Assembly (NCBI RefSeq): GCF_004363235.1
Contig: NZ_SNYW01000011.1
Span: 186,001 to 250,000 of the forward strand
Source of the DNA: Dongia mobilis
GTDB lineage: Bacteria; Pseudomonadota; Alphaproteobacteria; Dongiales; Dongiaceae
Reading direction: 5' to 3'
Length of the DNA: 64,000 nucleotides
How positions within the stretch are numbered: position 1 is the stretch's first letter; every line of letters begins with the position of its first letter. The position numbers were made by a program, and so were the translations under genes. This document shows positions 8,342 through 15,807 of the stretch, piece by piece. The notes under the pieces are model-generated. The model had not been told where the DNA came from. It searched no databases and worked only from the letters and a program-made list of their open reading frames with translations.

Positions 8342-9994
8342 ATGCCAAGCGGTTCGAGTGCGCACATGAATGCCCAGGTGAAGTCGCAAGCGGTGGCCGG
8401 ACGGGCCCGGCGCAGGGCTTTGCTGCCCCTCGCCCTGATGCCGCTGCTGCTGGGTCTGGCCGCCTGTGCCGGCACCTCGGGCGGAGCGCCGGTCGCCGGG
8501 GATGCCGCCCTTGATCGCGACATGATGGTGAGCGGCCTCGGCGACATCAACTCGATCTACATCAACAAGCCGCGTCTGGACGAACTGACACTGGCCGGGA
8601 TGCAGCAATTGTCCAGCCTGGACCCGGCCATCCGGGTCGAGGGTGACAAGGACGACATCAAGCTGTTCCGCGAAGGCAGGCTGCTCGACGCCGAACGCAT
8701 CGCCGATGGCGAGGACGCCGGGGCCAAGGAATGGGGCCGCGCCGCCGCCGAACTGTTGGGCGAGGCGCGCCGGAATTCGCAAGCCGTCAGTGACGCCGGT
8801 AGCGAGCGAATCTACGAGGCGGTCTTTACCGGCATCATCGGCAAGCTGGACGGTTTCTCGCGCTATTCCGGCGCCTCGGCAGCGAAGGAGGAGCGCGCCG
8901 CGCGCGACGGCTTCGGCGGCATCGGCGTGCGCATCTCGGTCGAGGACGACCAGGTCCGCATCACCGCGGTCATGCATTACACGCCGGCCGAACGCATGGG
9001 CCTCCGGCGCGACGACATCATCCTGGAGATCAACGGCGATTCCGTCGAAGGGCTGACCCAGATCGACGTGGTCAACCTGCTGCGGGGCGAGGTGGACAGC
9101 CGGGTCAGCCTGCTGGTCGCCCGCGAAGGCCGCGACGACTCCTTTGAAGTCAGCGTCAAGCGCGCCCATGTGGTGCCGGAGACAGTGAGCTACCGGCGCG
9201 AAGGCAATATCGCCTATTTCCGCGTGTTCAGCTTCAATTCCGAGACGGCCAACACCCTTAAGCGCGAGATCAAGGACGCGAAGATCGAGATCGGCAAAAA
9301 GCTGAAGGGCATCGTGCTGGACCTGCGCGGCAATCCCGGCGGGCTGGTGCCGCAATCGGTGGCGGTCGCCAACCTGTTCCTGGAGGAAGGGCGCATCGTC
9401 TCGATCCATGGCCGCCATCCGGACAGCCACCAGTATTTCGAGGCCAGCGAAGGCGATGTCGCCGAGGGCAAGCCGATCGCCGTCCTGATCGACGGCAATT
9501 CCGCCTCGGCCGCCGAGATCGTGGCTGCCGCCCTGCAGGATAATGGCCGCGCCGTCGTGATCGGCTCCAACTCCTATGGCAAGGGCACGGTGCAGAACAT
9601 CAAGACCCTGCCCAACCAGGGTGAGATCAAGCTGACCTGGGCGCGTTTCCATGCCCCGTCGGGCTATACGCTGCATCATCTGGGCGTCCTGCCGACCGTG
9701 TGCACCAGCGGCAAGGTCAGTGCGGAAAAGCTGCTGGCCGAGCTCAAATCCGGGCAGGTGCCGCAAGTGCCGACCCTGCGCCGCAACAGCGCCAAGCCCG
9801 ACGACACCGCCGCCCTCGATGCGCTTCGACGCCTCTGCCCGGCACGCCGGGCAGAGGATCCGGTGGATCTCGAGCTTGCCCTGCGCCTGCTGGACCAGCC
9901 CAGTGTCTATGCCAGCGCCGTCGGCCTGGCGCAGCCGCCGGCCGCTGCGCAGCTGGATGACGCGGCCGAGGCGCAACTGCCTTTCGTGCCCTGA
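8342..9994 (+). CDS. S41-family carboxy-terminal processing protease, predicted lipoprotein
   Basis: A CtpA/Prc-like serine protease of about 550 residues that would act in the periplasm. A basic stretch (RARRRALLPLALMPLL) leads to a lipobox LGLAAC with the modified cysteine at residue 42. A PDZ domain follows (GFGGIGVRISVEDDQVRITAV ... RMGLRRDDIILEINGD), then the S41 core: LDLRGNPGGLV, the serine in DGNSASAAEI and the lysine in YGKGTVQ form the Ser-Lys dyad. Initiation is ambiguous: ATG 8342 has GAGGG nine bases upstream, while ATG 8366 would give a more usual signal-peptide length. The Nudix gene follows after 5 bases, so the two are probably co-transcribed. Confidence 0.9.
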   Translation: MPSGSSAHMNAQVKSQAVAGRARRRALLPLALMPLLLGLAACAGTSGGAPVAGDAALDRDMMVSGLGDINSIYINKPRLDELTLAGMQQLSSLDPAIRVEGDKDDIKLFREGRLLDAERIADGEDAGAKEWGRAAAELLGEARRNSQAVSDAGSERIYEAVFTGIIGKLDGFSRYSGASAAKEERAARDGFGGIGVRISVEDDQVRITAVMHYTPAERMGLRRDDIILEINGDSVEGLTQIDVVNLLRGEVDSRVSLLVAREGRDDSFEVSVKRAHVVPETVSYRREGNIAYFRVFSFNSETANTLKREIKDAKIEIGKKLKGIVLDLRGNPGGLVPQSVAVANLFLEEGRIVSIHGRHPDSHQYFEASEGDVAEGKPIAVLIDGNSASAAEIVAAALQDNGRAVVIGSNSYGKGTVQNIKTLPNQGEIKLTWARFHAPSGYTLHHLGVLPTVCTSGKVSAEKLLAELKSGQVPQVPTLRRNSAKPDDTAALDALRRLCPARRAEDPVDLELALRLLDQPSVYASAVGLAQPPAAAQLDDAAEAQLPFVP

Positions 9995-9999
9995 TTACG

Positions 10000-10716
10000 T
10001 TGTCGAACCGCAACATTCTGGACCGAAAATCCCCGGTGCGGCCAAAGGATGCCGCCGGGCTGGTGTTGATTCGGGTGCCGCGCCGCGGCGCACCGGAAAT
10101 CCTGATCGGCCGGCGACCGGCCAGGATGGGCTTCCTGCCGGGAATCCATGTGGTGCCGGGCGGACGGGTCGATGCTGCCGACCGGATCAAGCTCGGGCAG
10201 CCGCATCCCGATGTCGCGCGGCAGCTGGGCACCCCGAATCCCGCCATTTTCATCCAGGCCGCCCTGCGCGAGACCTTCGAGGAGACCGGCCTGCTGGTCG
10301 GGCGCCCGGGTGCCCTGCCCGACCGCGGCACCGAAACCCCGCTTTTGGCGGCCTATGCCGCAGCGGGACTTGCCCCCGACCTCGCCGGTTTCGACTATCT
10401 CTGCCGGGCGATCACGCCGGTCACATCACGGCGCCGCTTCAATACCCGGTTCTTTCTGGGCGATGGCGCGCTGGCGACCGGCGAGCTTAAGGGTGATGGG
10501 GAACTGGAGGACCTGGCCTGGCGGCCGCTCGGGGCCCTGTCCGGGCTCAATCTGGTCGACGTCACCGAATATGTCCTCAAAACCGCCATCCGGCGCTGGC
10601 AAGCCGGCGTGCCGATCGGCGCCGAAGCTCCCAAGCTTCTAAATTATCGCAATGATATCATGACATTAAGCCGACAGCAGCAGCCGCGTCAGGGACTTGC
10701 CCGGCACTTGCCTTGA
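10000..10716 (+). CDS. Nudix hydrolase, NUDT7/NUDT19-like
   Basis: A 238-residue Nudix-superfamily hydrolase. The Nudix box is split by an insertion, as in NUDT7/NUDT19-type enzymes that act on CoA or acyl-CoA: the leading part is VVPGGRVDAAD (about residues 50-60) and the catalytic helix is ALRETFEETGLL (about residues 88-99), with the glutamates that bind magnesium intact. CoA-type substrates are therefore an inference from architecture only. The start is a TTG at 10000, five bases after the protease stop and without a clear Shine-Dalgarno, which suggests translational coupling. Its 3' end overlaps the -35 box of rpmG. Confidence 0.85.
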   Translation: MSNRNILDRKSPVRPKDAAGLVLIRVPRRGAPEILIGRRPARMGFLPGIHVVPGGRVDAADRIKLGQPHPDVARQLGTPNPAIFIQAALRETFEETGLLVGRPGALPDRGTETPLLAAYAAAGLAPDLAGFDYLCRAITPVTSRRRFNTRFFLGDGALATGELKGDGELEDLAWRPLGALSGLNLVDVTEYVLKTAIRRWQAGVPIGAEAPKLLNYRNDIMTLSRQQQPRQGLARHLP

Positions 10717-10740
10717 CATTCGGCGGTTCCTCGCTATTTT
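10713..10740 (+). promoter_or_regulatory. Sigma70-type promoter of rpmG
   Basis: A perfect TTGACA (10713-10718) and TATTTT (10735-10740) are separated by 16 bases, some 45 bases before the rpmG ATG. The -35 box overlaps the last codons of the Nudix gene. Confidence 0.65.
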
Positions 10741-10783
10741 GCGCCATCCTTTTGCCGAGAAACGCATTTTTTGAGAGATCGCC

Positions 10784-10951
10784 ATGGCCAAGGCAAACAC
10801 CATCCTGGTGAAGCTGGTGAGCAGCGCCGACACCGGGTACTACTACGTCACCAAGAAGAATCCGCGCACCACCACCGAGAAGCTGGAATTCCGCAAGTAT
10901 GATCCGGTGGTGAAGAAGCACGTCGCCTTCAAGGAAGCCAAGATCAAGTAG
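10784..10951 (+). CDS. rpmG: 50S ribosomal protein L33
   Basis: A 55-residue ribosomal protein of the large subunit. The sequence [20 protein letters not shown] ... [19 protein letters not shown] ... [10 protein letters not shown] is typical of L33. It belongs to the form lacking the zinc-binding cysteine pairs, as is usual in proteobacteria. GAGAG lies upstream of the ATG. The gene has its own promoter (10713-10740) and a strong terminator (10976-11014), so it is expressed as a single unit. It is too short for many gene finders but unmistakable. Confidence 0.97.
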   Translation: MAKANTILVKLVSSADTGYYYVTKKNPRTTTEKLEFRKYDPVVKKHVAFKEAKIK

Positions 10952-10975
10952 GATCGGGCTTCCGGATCAAGATTG

Positions 10976-11014
10976 GAAACGGGGCGCTGCCGCTGGCAGC
11001 GCCCCGTTTCGTTT
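10976..11014 (+). terminator. Rho-independent terminator of rpmG
   Basis: A perfect 16-bp stem, GAAACGGGGCGCTGCC (10976-10991) with its complement at 10995-11010, closes on a 3-base loop and ends in GTTTCGTTT. Confidence 0.9.
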
Positions 11015-11096
11015 GAGCGGTTCGATTCCGCCGATCTGGGTTTGCGCTCCCCCTCGCCCCACAGCGCAAAGTGCGGAAAGGGGTGAACGAGAAATT

Positions 11097-11927
11097 CTAC
11101 GCGGCCTTCAATCCGAGAAGCTGGCGAGCTTCCGCCGGGCTTGCCGGGTGGCGGTCATACTTGCCGCAGAGATCGGCGACGCGCTTCACCAGTTCGGCAT
11201 TGCTGGCAGCGAGGCGTCCCTTCTCGAAATAGATGTTGTCCTCCAGCCCGGTGCGCACATGGCCGCCGCGCTTCAGCGCCCAGTGATTGGCTTCGAGTTG
11301 CATGCGCCCGATGGCTGCCGCCGTCCAGGTGGCATCCGGCAGCAATTCCTGCAATTCCTCCAGCATGAAATCGACGATCTTTTCGCGCGCCGGCAGGGCG
11401 CCCGGAATGCCGAGCACAAATTGCACATGGGCGGGGCACTTCAGCAGGCCGCGATCCACCAGGGCCTTGGCGTTGTAGAGCATGGCGAGGTCAAACAGCT
11501 CGCATTCCGGCTTCACGTCGTATTTCAGCATGTCGCTGGCAAGTTCGTCGATCAACTGCGGGGGATTCTCGTAGATGATCGTGGCGAAATTAACCGAACC
11601 GGTGGCGAGCGAACCCATATCGGGCTTCAGCTTCAGGGCGGCACCGCGCTCCGACGCTTCGCGGCCGCGGCCGCCGGTCGAGAACTGGATGATCATGCCG
11701 GGGCAGTGCTTCGCGATCCCTTCCTGCACCTGGCGGAACTTCTCGATATCCGACGAGGATTTGTCCTGGTCGTCGCGAACGTGGATATGGACCAGGCTGG
11801 CACCGGCCTCGAAGGCCTCGTGGGTGCTTTCGACCTGTTCGGCGGGCTGGGTCGGCAGGGCCGGATTCTGTGCCTTCGACGGCTGGCTGCCGGTGATGGC
11901 GACGGTGATGATGGCTGGCGTGCTCAT
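11097..11927 (-). CDS. BKACE (DUF849) beta-keto acid cleavage enzyme
   Basis: A 276-residue TIM-barrel enzyme of the DUF849/BKACE family, which condenses a beta-keto acid with acetyl-CoA and cleaves it into acetoacetate and a new CoA ester using zinc. Family motifs seen are ITVAITGS at the N-terminus, LVHIHVRD (about residue 45, holding two zinc-ligand histidines), FSTGGRGR, NFATIIYENPP and GGHVRTGLEDN near the C-terminus. The substrate (3-keto-5-aminohexanoate, dehydrocarnitine or another) cannot be read from the sequence. ATG 11927 gives the family N-terminus. It follows the NDUFAF6-like gene by 61 bases on the same strand. Confidence 0.88.
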   Translation of the reverse strand: MSTPAIITVAITGSQPSKAQNPALPTQPAEQVESTHEAFEAGASLVHIHVRDDQDKSSSDIEKFRQVQEGIAKHCPGMIIQFSTGGRGREASERGAALKLKPDMGSLATGSVNFATIIYENPPQLIDELASDMLKYDVKPECELFDLAMLYNAKALVDRGLLKCPAHVQFVLGIPGALPAREKIVDFMLEELQELLPDATWTAAAIGRMQLEANHWALKRGGHVRTGLEDNIYFEKGRLAASNAELVKRVADLCGKYDRHPASPAEARQLLGLKAA

Positions 11928-11988
11928 AGGGCTGGCGTTTCGTTCCCGGGGTGATTTTTCATATGGCGACAATTGAGACGGCGACAAT

Positions 11989-12873
11989 TCAGATCCTGGC
12001 GCTCCAGCGCGCAGTCAGCAGGCGCCAGATATCCAGGCCGGATTCGGCGACGGCGCCGGCGGCGAACGGATCGTACCCGTACCGTGCGAGCCGCTCAAGC
12101 TGTGCCGCGGCAAGGCGGGCGGGCAACAGGGCACCGATGCCGGCGCGCCGTTCGGCAGTACCCTGCGCAATGCCGCGTGCCTCAAGGAGCAGGGACCGGG
12201 CGCGGTCCGCCACTTCGGCCGTGACCCGGGGCAGGTTGGCGTCGGGCCGGAGGTCGCGCAGGCGATCTGCCGAACTTCCCGCCTCGCGCATCAGATCGAT
12301 CGGCAGGCGCACGATACGGCGGCGCGCCAGATGTGGGGTAGCCCGCAACAGGCCGACCAAGCCATAGGCGGTGCCAGCCGACCGCGCCGCCTGACGCAGT
12401 TCGGCCCCCGCCCCCGCCCCCGCCACGCAGAGGGTTGCGGCGGCTTCACCGAGCGCACCGGCCGTGGCCTCGGCATAGGCCACCATCGCCGCGAGATCGG
12501 GCATGGTCGCATCCCTGTCGGCATCGATTTCCCGCGCATCCAGCAGGCGCCGCAGCGGCGCGAGATCCAGCCCTTCCGCCGCCAGTTCCTGCAGCGCGCG
12601 GACCAGATAGTGGCGGTGGCGGCCACCGGCGGCAATTTCGTCGAGAGCGTCGCGCCACCATTGCAGCCGGATGAGCGCCAGCATCGGTTCCGAGACTTTC
12701 TCGGCGATGCCGGCAATCTCGAGATTGAAGGCATAGAGCGTGGCGAGCCCTGCGCGCTGCCGGGGCGGTGCTGCCAGGACGCAGAGAAAGCGGTCGCGGT
12801 CGCCCTGACGAAGCGCCCGCAACGATTCCTGCACATAGGTCGCGCCGGCGTCACCTTCGACTGGCTCTGTCAC
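11989..12873 (-). CDS. Squalene/phytoene synthase-like protein, NDUFAF6 homologue
   Basis: A 294-residue member of the trans-isoprenyl diphosphate synthase family in the branch related to mitochondrial NDUFAF6, a complex I assembly factor. FLCVLAAPPRQRAGLATLYAF and IRLQWWRDALDEIAAG are the usual conserved segments. The second Asp-rich motif of true synthases is not intact, which favours a non-enzymatic assembly role. The GTG at 12873 with GGGA upstream is preferred over a TTG 21 bases earlier. A stretch of repeated CCCCCG units near 12404-12423 encodes an Ala-Gly repeat. An NDUFAF3-like gene lies 1.6 kb away next to secF. Confidence 0.8.
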   Translation of the reverse strand: MTEPVEGDAGATYVQESLRALRQGDRDRFLCVLAAPPRQRAGLATLYAFNLEIAGIAEKVSEPMLALIRLQWWRDALDEIAAGGRHRHYLVRALQELAAEGLDLAPLRRLLDAREIDADRDATMPDLAAMVAYAEATAGALGEAAATLCVAGAGAGAELRQAARSAGTAYGLVGLLRATPHLARRRIVRLPIDLMREAGSSADRLRDLRPDANLPRVTAEVADRARSLLLEARGIAQGTAERRAGIGALLPARLAAAQLERLARYGYDPFAAGAVAESGLDIWRLLTARWSARI

Positions 12874-12913
12874 GACATTCCCACACTTTCTCAATGGATT
12901 AGGGGGAATCAGT

Positions 12914-12939
12914 TTGTTCAGTTAACGCCATCCTATAAT
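12914..12939 (+). promoter_or_regulatory. Candidate promoter of the PuuD-like gene
   Basis: A perfect TATAAT (12934-12939) lies 47 bases before the ATG. TTGTTC at 12914-12919 is the best -35 match but only 14 bases away, so the -35 assignment is weak. Confidence 0.45.
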
Positions 12940-12986
12940 ATGCGACTCATAGCCACACCGCTTTTGCTTATCTAAGGGGGATAGCC

Positions 12987-13571
12987 ATGGGCAAAATTCT
13001 CGAAAACCTGCACCGCACCTTGGTGGCAGGTCTTGTTCTTACCGTCATCGTCTTCCTGATCATCAACCTGGGCAGCTTCGACCCGGCCAGCTACTTCGCG
13101 TTCCTGTTTCGCTGGCTGCACGTCATGGCCGGCATCCTCTGGATCGGCCTGCTCTATTATTTCAACTTCGTCCAGATTCCCTCGATGCCCAAGATTCCGG
13201 ACGAACACAAGCCGGCGATCGGCAAGGTGATCGCGCCGACGGCGCTCTTCTTTTTCCGCTGGGCGGCCCTCGCCACCGTCGTCTTCGGTCTGCTGACGGC
13301 GATGCATCTCGGCTATCTGGTCGAGGCGCTGACCTTCCAGGCCGGCTTCGTCACCATCGGCATCGGCATGTGGCTGGCGCTGATCATGGCCTTCAACGTT
13401 TGGTTCCTGATCTGGCCCAACCAGAAGAAGGCACTGGGCATCGTCGAAGCCGACGCCGACACCAAGAAGGCTGCGGCGCGCACGGCCATGCTGTTCTCGC
13501 GGACCAACACCATGCTGTCGATTCCGATGCTCTATTGCATGGTCGCGTATCAGCAGGGCTATACCGGCTGA
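12987..13571 (+). CDS. PuuD-like (urate hydroxylase membrane-domain) protein
   Basis: A 194-residue inner-membrane protein with about five hydrophobic segments (roughly residues 12-28, 40-60, 85-105, 115-140 and 175-190). FRWLHVMAGILWIGLLYYFNF and FNVWFLIWPNQKKALG match the membrane domain of PuuD, the urate hydroxylase of alphaproteobacteria. The C-terminal cytochrome c domain of full-length PuuD is missing, so urate oxidation should not be assumed. Such stand-alone membrane domains are common and uncharacterised. No purine catabolic genes lie nearby. The ATG at 12987 has AGGGGGA upstream. A terminator follows directly. Confidence 0.75.
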   Translation: MGKILENLHRTLVAGLVLTVIVFLIINLGSFDPASYFAFLFRWLHVMAGILWIGLLYYFNFVQIPSMPKIPDEHKPAIGKVIAPTALFFFRWAALATVVFGLLTAMHLGYLVEALTFQAGFVTIGIGMWLALIMAFNVWFLIWPNQKKALGIVEADADTKKAAARTAMLFSRTNTMLSIPMLYCMVAYQQGYTG

Positions 13572-13595
13572 TACCGGCGGCACCGAAGCCACTGG

Positions 13596-13626
13596 AACGG
13601 GGCCCTTCGGGGCCCCGTTTTCTTTT
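13596..13626 (+). terminator. Rho-independent terminator after the PuuD-like gene
   Basis: The perfect stem AACGGGGCCC (13596-13605) pairs with GGGCCCCGTT (13610-13619) around a TTCG tetraloop and is followed by TTCTTTT. Confidence 0.9.
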
Positions 13627-13750
13627 GGAAAAGACCACTTTTCAAATCCGCGCCAATCGGCCGCGCCCTAAATGTCCTGGGTCGGAACCCATCCGACATC
13701 CATCTGTTCTAAGGTGATACCCGCGAATTGCCGCGCTCCGATCGTGACAG

Positions 13751-13786
13751 CGGTCGCACTGTCCGGTCGCACTACCCGGTCGCTCT
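13751..13786. repeat. Three tandem 13-bp repeats upstream of sodB
   Basis: CGGTCGCACT occurs at 13751 and 13764, and CGGTCGCTCT at 13777, an exact 13-base period. The array ends about 45 bases before the sodB ATG. It could be a regulator binding array. Confidence 0.6.
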
Positions 13787-13831
13787 GCGCGGCGATCGTC
13801 ATTGAAACGCCCAGAACATGAAAGGCACGCC

Positions 13832-14455
13832 ATGACGAACCACTTCCTTCCCGACCTGCCCTACGCCATGGATGCGCTCGCGCCGCACATCTCCAGGGAG
13901 ACGCTGGAGTTCCACTACGGCAAACACCACCGGGCCTATGTCGACAATTTGAACAAGCTGGTGGCCGGCACCGAATTCGAGAATGCGCCGCTGGAAAAGA
14001 TCGTGAAAAAATCCTCCGGCGGCATCTTCAACAACGCGGCTCAGGTGTGGAACCATACCTTCTACTGGAACTGCCTCGCCCCCAAGGCCGGCGGCGCGCC
14101 CGAGGGCGAGCTTGCCGCCGCGATCAACAGGAAATGGGGCACCTTCGACACTTTCAAGGCGGAGTTCACCAAGCAGGCAACCGGCAATTTCGGTTCCGGC
14201 TGGACCTGGCTGGTGCGCAAGCCGGACGGCGATCTCGACATCGTCAACACCAGCAACGCGCAGACGCCCCTCACCAGCGAGAATTTGCCGCTGATGACCT
14301 GCGATGTGTGGGAACACGCTTACTACATCGATTACCGGAACAAGCGCCCGGACTATCTTGGCGCCTTCTGGCAGCTGGTGAACTGGAAATTCGTGGCATC
14401 GAACCTCGCCGACGCGGCGGTCCAGCAGACCAGGACGATCCGCAAGGCGGGCTGA
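13832..14455 (+). CDS. sodB: Iron-type superoxide dismutase
   Basis: SodB converts superoxide into oxygen and hydrogen peroxide in the cytoplasm. The 207-residue protein carries the four metal ligands: H28 (EFHYGKHH), H75 (VWNHTFYWN), D158 and H162 (CDVWEHAYY). [13 protein letters not shown] and NFGSGWTWL are typical of the Fe/cambialistic branch. ATG 13832 has AAGG upstream and gives the family N-terminus; an in-frame ATG 30 bases earlier adds only atypical residues. Three 13-bp tandem repeats precede it. It lies between the complex I assembly factor homologues but is transcribed in the opposite direction. Confidence 0.96.
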   Translation: MTNHFLPDLPYAMDALAPHISRETLEFHYGKHHRAYVDNLNKLVAGTEFENAPLEKIVKKSSGGIFNNAAQVWNHTFYWNCLAPKAGGAPEGELAAAINRKWGTFDTFKAEFTKQATGNFGSGWTWLVRKPDGDLDIVNTSNAQTPLTSENLPLMTCDVWEHAYYIDYRNKRPDYLGAFWQLVNWKFVASNLADAAVQQTRTIRKAG

Positions 14456-14464
14456 GGCGCGGCT

Positions 14465-14842
14465 CTACTCGATCGCAATGAGGGCCGCCGCCACATGGCG
14501 GCCCTCCGCCATCAGCACATTGTAGGTGCGCGCGGCCGCGCCGGTATCCATCGGTTCGAGCACGATTCCCTGCTCGCGCAATTGCTGACGCAGCGATTTC
14601 GGCAACAGGGCAAGGCGCGGGCCGCAGCCCAGCAGCAACAATTCGATCTCAGCCGCCCGCGCGATGACCGGGGCGAAGCTCTCCACGGCAAGTTCCGCCA
14701 TGCCAGCCACGGGCCAGGCCAATGTCGCCTGCGGAAAGACCAGGATCGAGCCCTCATGGAGCATGCCGCCGACACGAAAGCGCCCGTCGCCATAGCTCTC
14801 GATGATCTGGCGACCGGCGGGTATGAGCGGCGTCAGATCCAA
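14465..14842 (-). CDS. Mth938/NDUFAF3-like protein
   Basis: A 125-residue DUF498 (Mth938-like) protein, related to NDUFAF3, a mitochondrial complex I assembly factor. The fold markers seen are IIESYGDGRFRVGG near the N-terminus, IELLLLGCGPRLALLP in the middle and MDTGAAARTYNVLMAEGR towards the end. In many alphaproteobacteria this gene sits next to secDF, as here: it starts at a TTG 14 bases after the secF stop, with GGAGCG upstream. Co-transcription with yajC-secD-secF is therefore likely. Its direct biochemical activity is unknown. Confidence 0.82.
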   Translation of the reverse strand: MDLTPLIPAGRQIIESYGDGRFRVGGMLHEGSILVFPQATLAWPVAGMAELAVESFAPVIARAAEIELLLLGCGPRLALLPKSLRQQLREQGIVLEPMDTGAAARTYNVLMAEGRHVAAALIAIE

Positions 14843-14856
14843 GGCAAGCGCTCCGC

Positions 14857-15795
14857 TCAGGCCGAGGGCGCGTCGGCGGCTTCCGCCTTCGCCTTGGCGC
14901 CCGGCCGCAGATTGGCATAGAGCAGCAGCGGCGTCGCCATGAACAGCGTCGAATAGGTCCCGATGACGATGCCCCAGATCAGCGCCACGGCGAAGCCGCG
15001 CATTGCCTCGCCGCCCCAGATGGCCAGCGCCAGGACCGAGAGCAGCGTCAGGCCGGAGGTGACCGTGGTACGGCTGAGCGTGGTGTTGAGCGCAAGATTG
15101 ATCACGTCGCGCACGGCCATGGTCTTGTAGCGCCGCAACTCGAACCGGATGCGATCGAACACGACCACGGTGTCATTGACCGAATAGCCGGCGATGGTCA
15201 GAACCGCCGCCACCGTGGTGAGGTTGAACTCCATACCGGTGAGGGCGAAAAGGCCGACCGTGGTGACGCAATCATGCACCAGGGCGATGAGCGCATTGAC
15301 GCCGTAATTCCACTCATAGCGGAACCAGATATAAGCCATGATGCCGCCCATCGCGAGCAGGAAGGCGAGTGCCGCGCTCTCGATGAGCTCGCTGCCCACT
15401 TTGGGGCCCACGGTCTCGGTGCGACGGTACTCCCAGGCGCTGCCCAGCTTCTCCTGCACCTTGGTGACGGCCTGTTGGGTCGCCGCTTCGCCGCCCTCCT
15501 GCTGCGGGATGCGAATGAGCACCACATCGGGCGCGCCGAACTCCTGCAGCGACACCTCGCCGAGGCCGAGATTGTTGAGATCGGTCCGCATGACGGAGAG
15601 GTCGGCGCTCGGCTCCGGACTCTTCACTTCCATGACGATGCCGCCGGCAAAGTCGATGCCGAAATTGAGGCCCTTGGTCATGACCAGACCGATCGAGCAC
15701 AGCACCATCACGATCGAGAGCACGAAGGTGAATTTGTGAAAGCGCAGGAAGTCGATGCGCGTATCGTGCGGTATCAGTCGCGGGGGTTTCCACAT
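14857..15795 (-). CDS. secF: Protein translocase subunit SecF
   Basis: SecF is an inner-membrane RND-family subunit that with SecD uses the proton motive force to complete protein export. The 312-residue protein has a first membrane helix near residues 25-45, a periplasmic domain, and five more helices from about residue 140. GLNFGIDFAGGIVMEV, the SGMEFNL-like turn (TGMEFNLTTVAA) and GYSVNDTVVVFDRIRE-type segment (SVNDTVVVFDRIRFEL) are diagnostic. It follows secD by 12 bases and precedes the NDUFAF3-like gene by 14. Confidence 0.97.
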   Translation of the reverse strand: MWKPPRLIPHDTRIDFLRFHKFTFVLSIVMVLCSIGLVMTKGLNFGIDFAGGIVMEVKSPEPSADLSVMRTDLNNLGLGEVSLQEFGAPDVVLIRIPQQEGGEAATQQAVTKVQEKLGSAWEYRRTETVGPKVGSELIESAALAFLLAMGGIMAYIWFRYEWNYGVNALIALVHDCVTTVGLFALTGMEFNLTTVAAVLTIAGYSVNDTVVVFDRIRFELRRYKTMAVRDVINLALNTTLSRTTVTSGLTLLSVLALAIWGGEAMRGFAVALIWGIVIGTYSTLFMATPLLLYANLRPGAKAKAEAADAPSA

Positions 15796-15807
15796 GCGCC
15801 CTTACTC

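Noticed and set aside
8270-9976. About 570-codon open frame antisense to the S41 protease
   Set aside because: Composition is that of a shadow frame, and the sense strand carries lipobox, PDZ and catalytic motifs.
12404-12423. CCCCCG hexanucleotide repeats as a phase-variation tract
   Set aside because: The unit is six bases, so changes keep the reading frame, and the tract has only about three copies encoding Ala-Gly.
12987-13571. Complete urate hydroxylase PuuD
   Set aside because: Only the membrane domain is present, without the cytochrome c part, and no purine catabolic genes are nearby.
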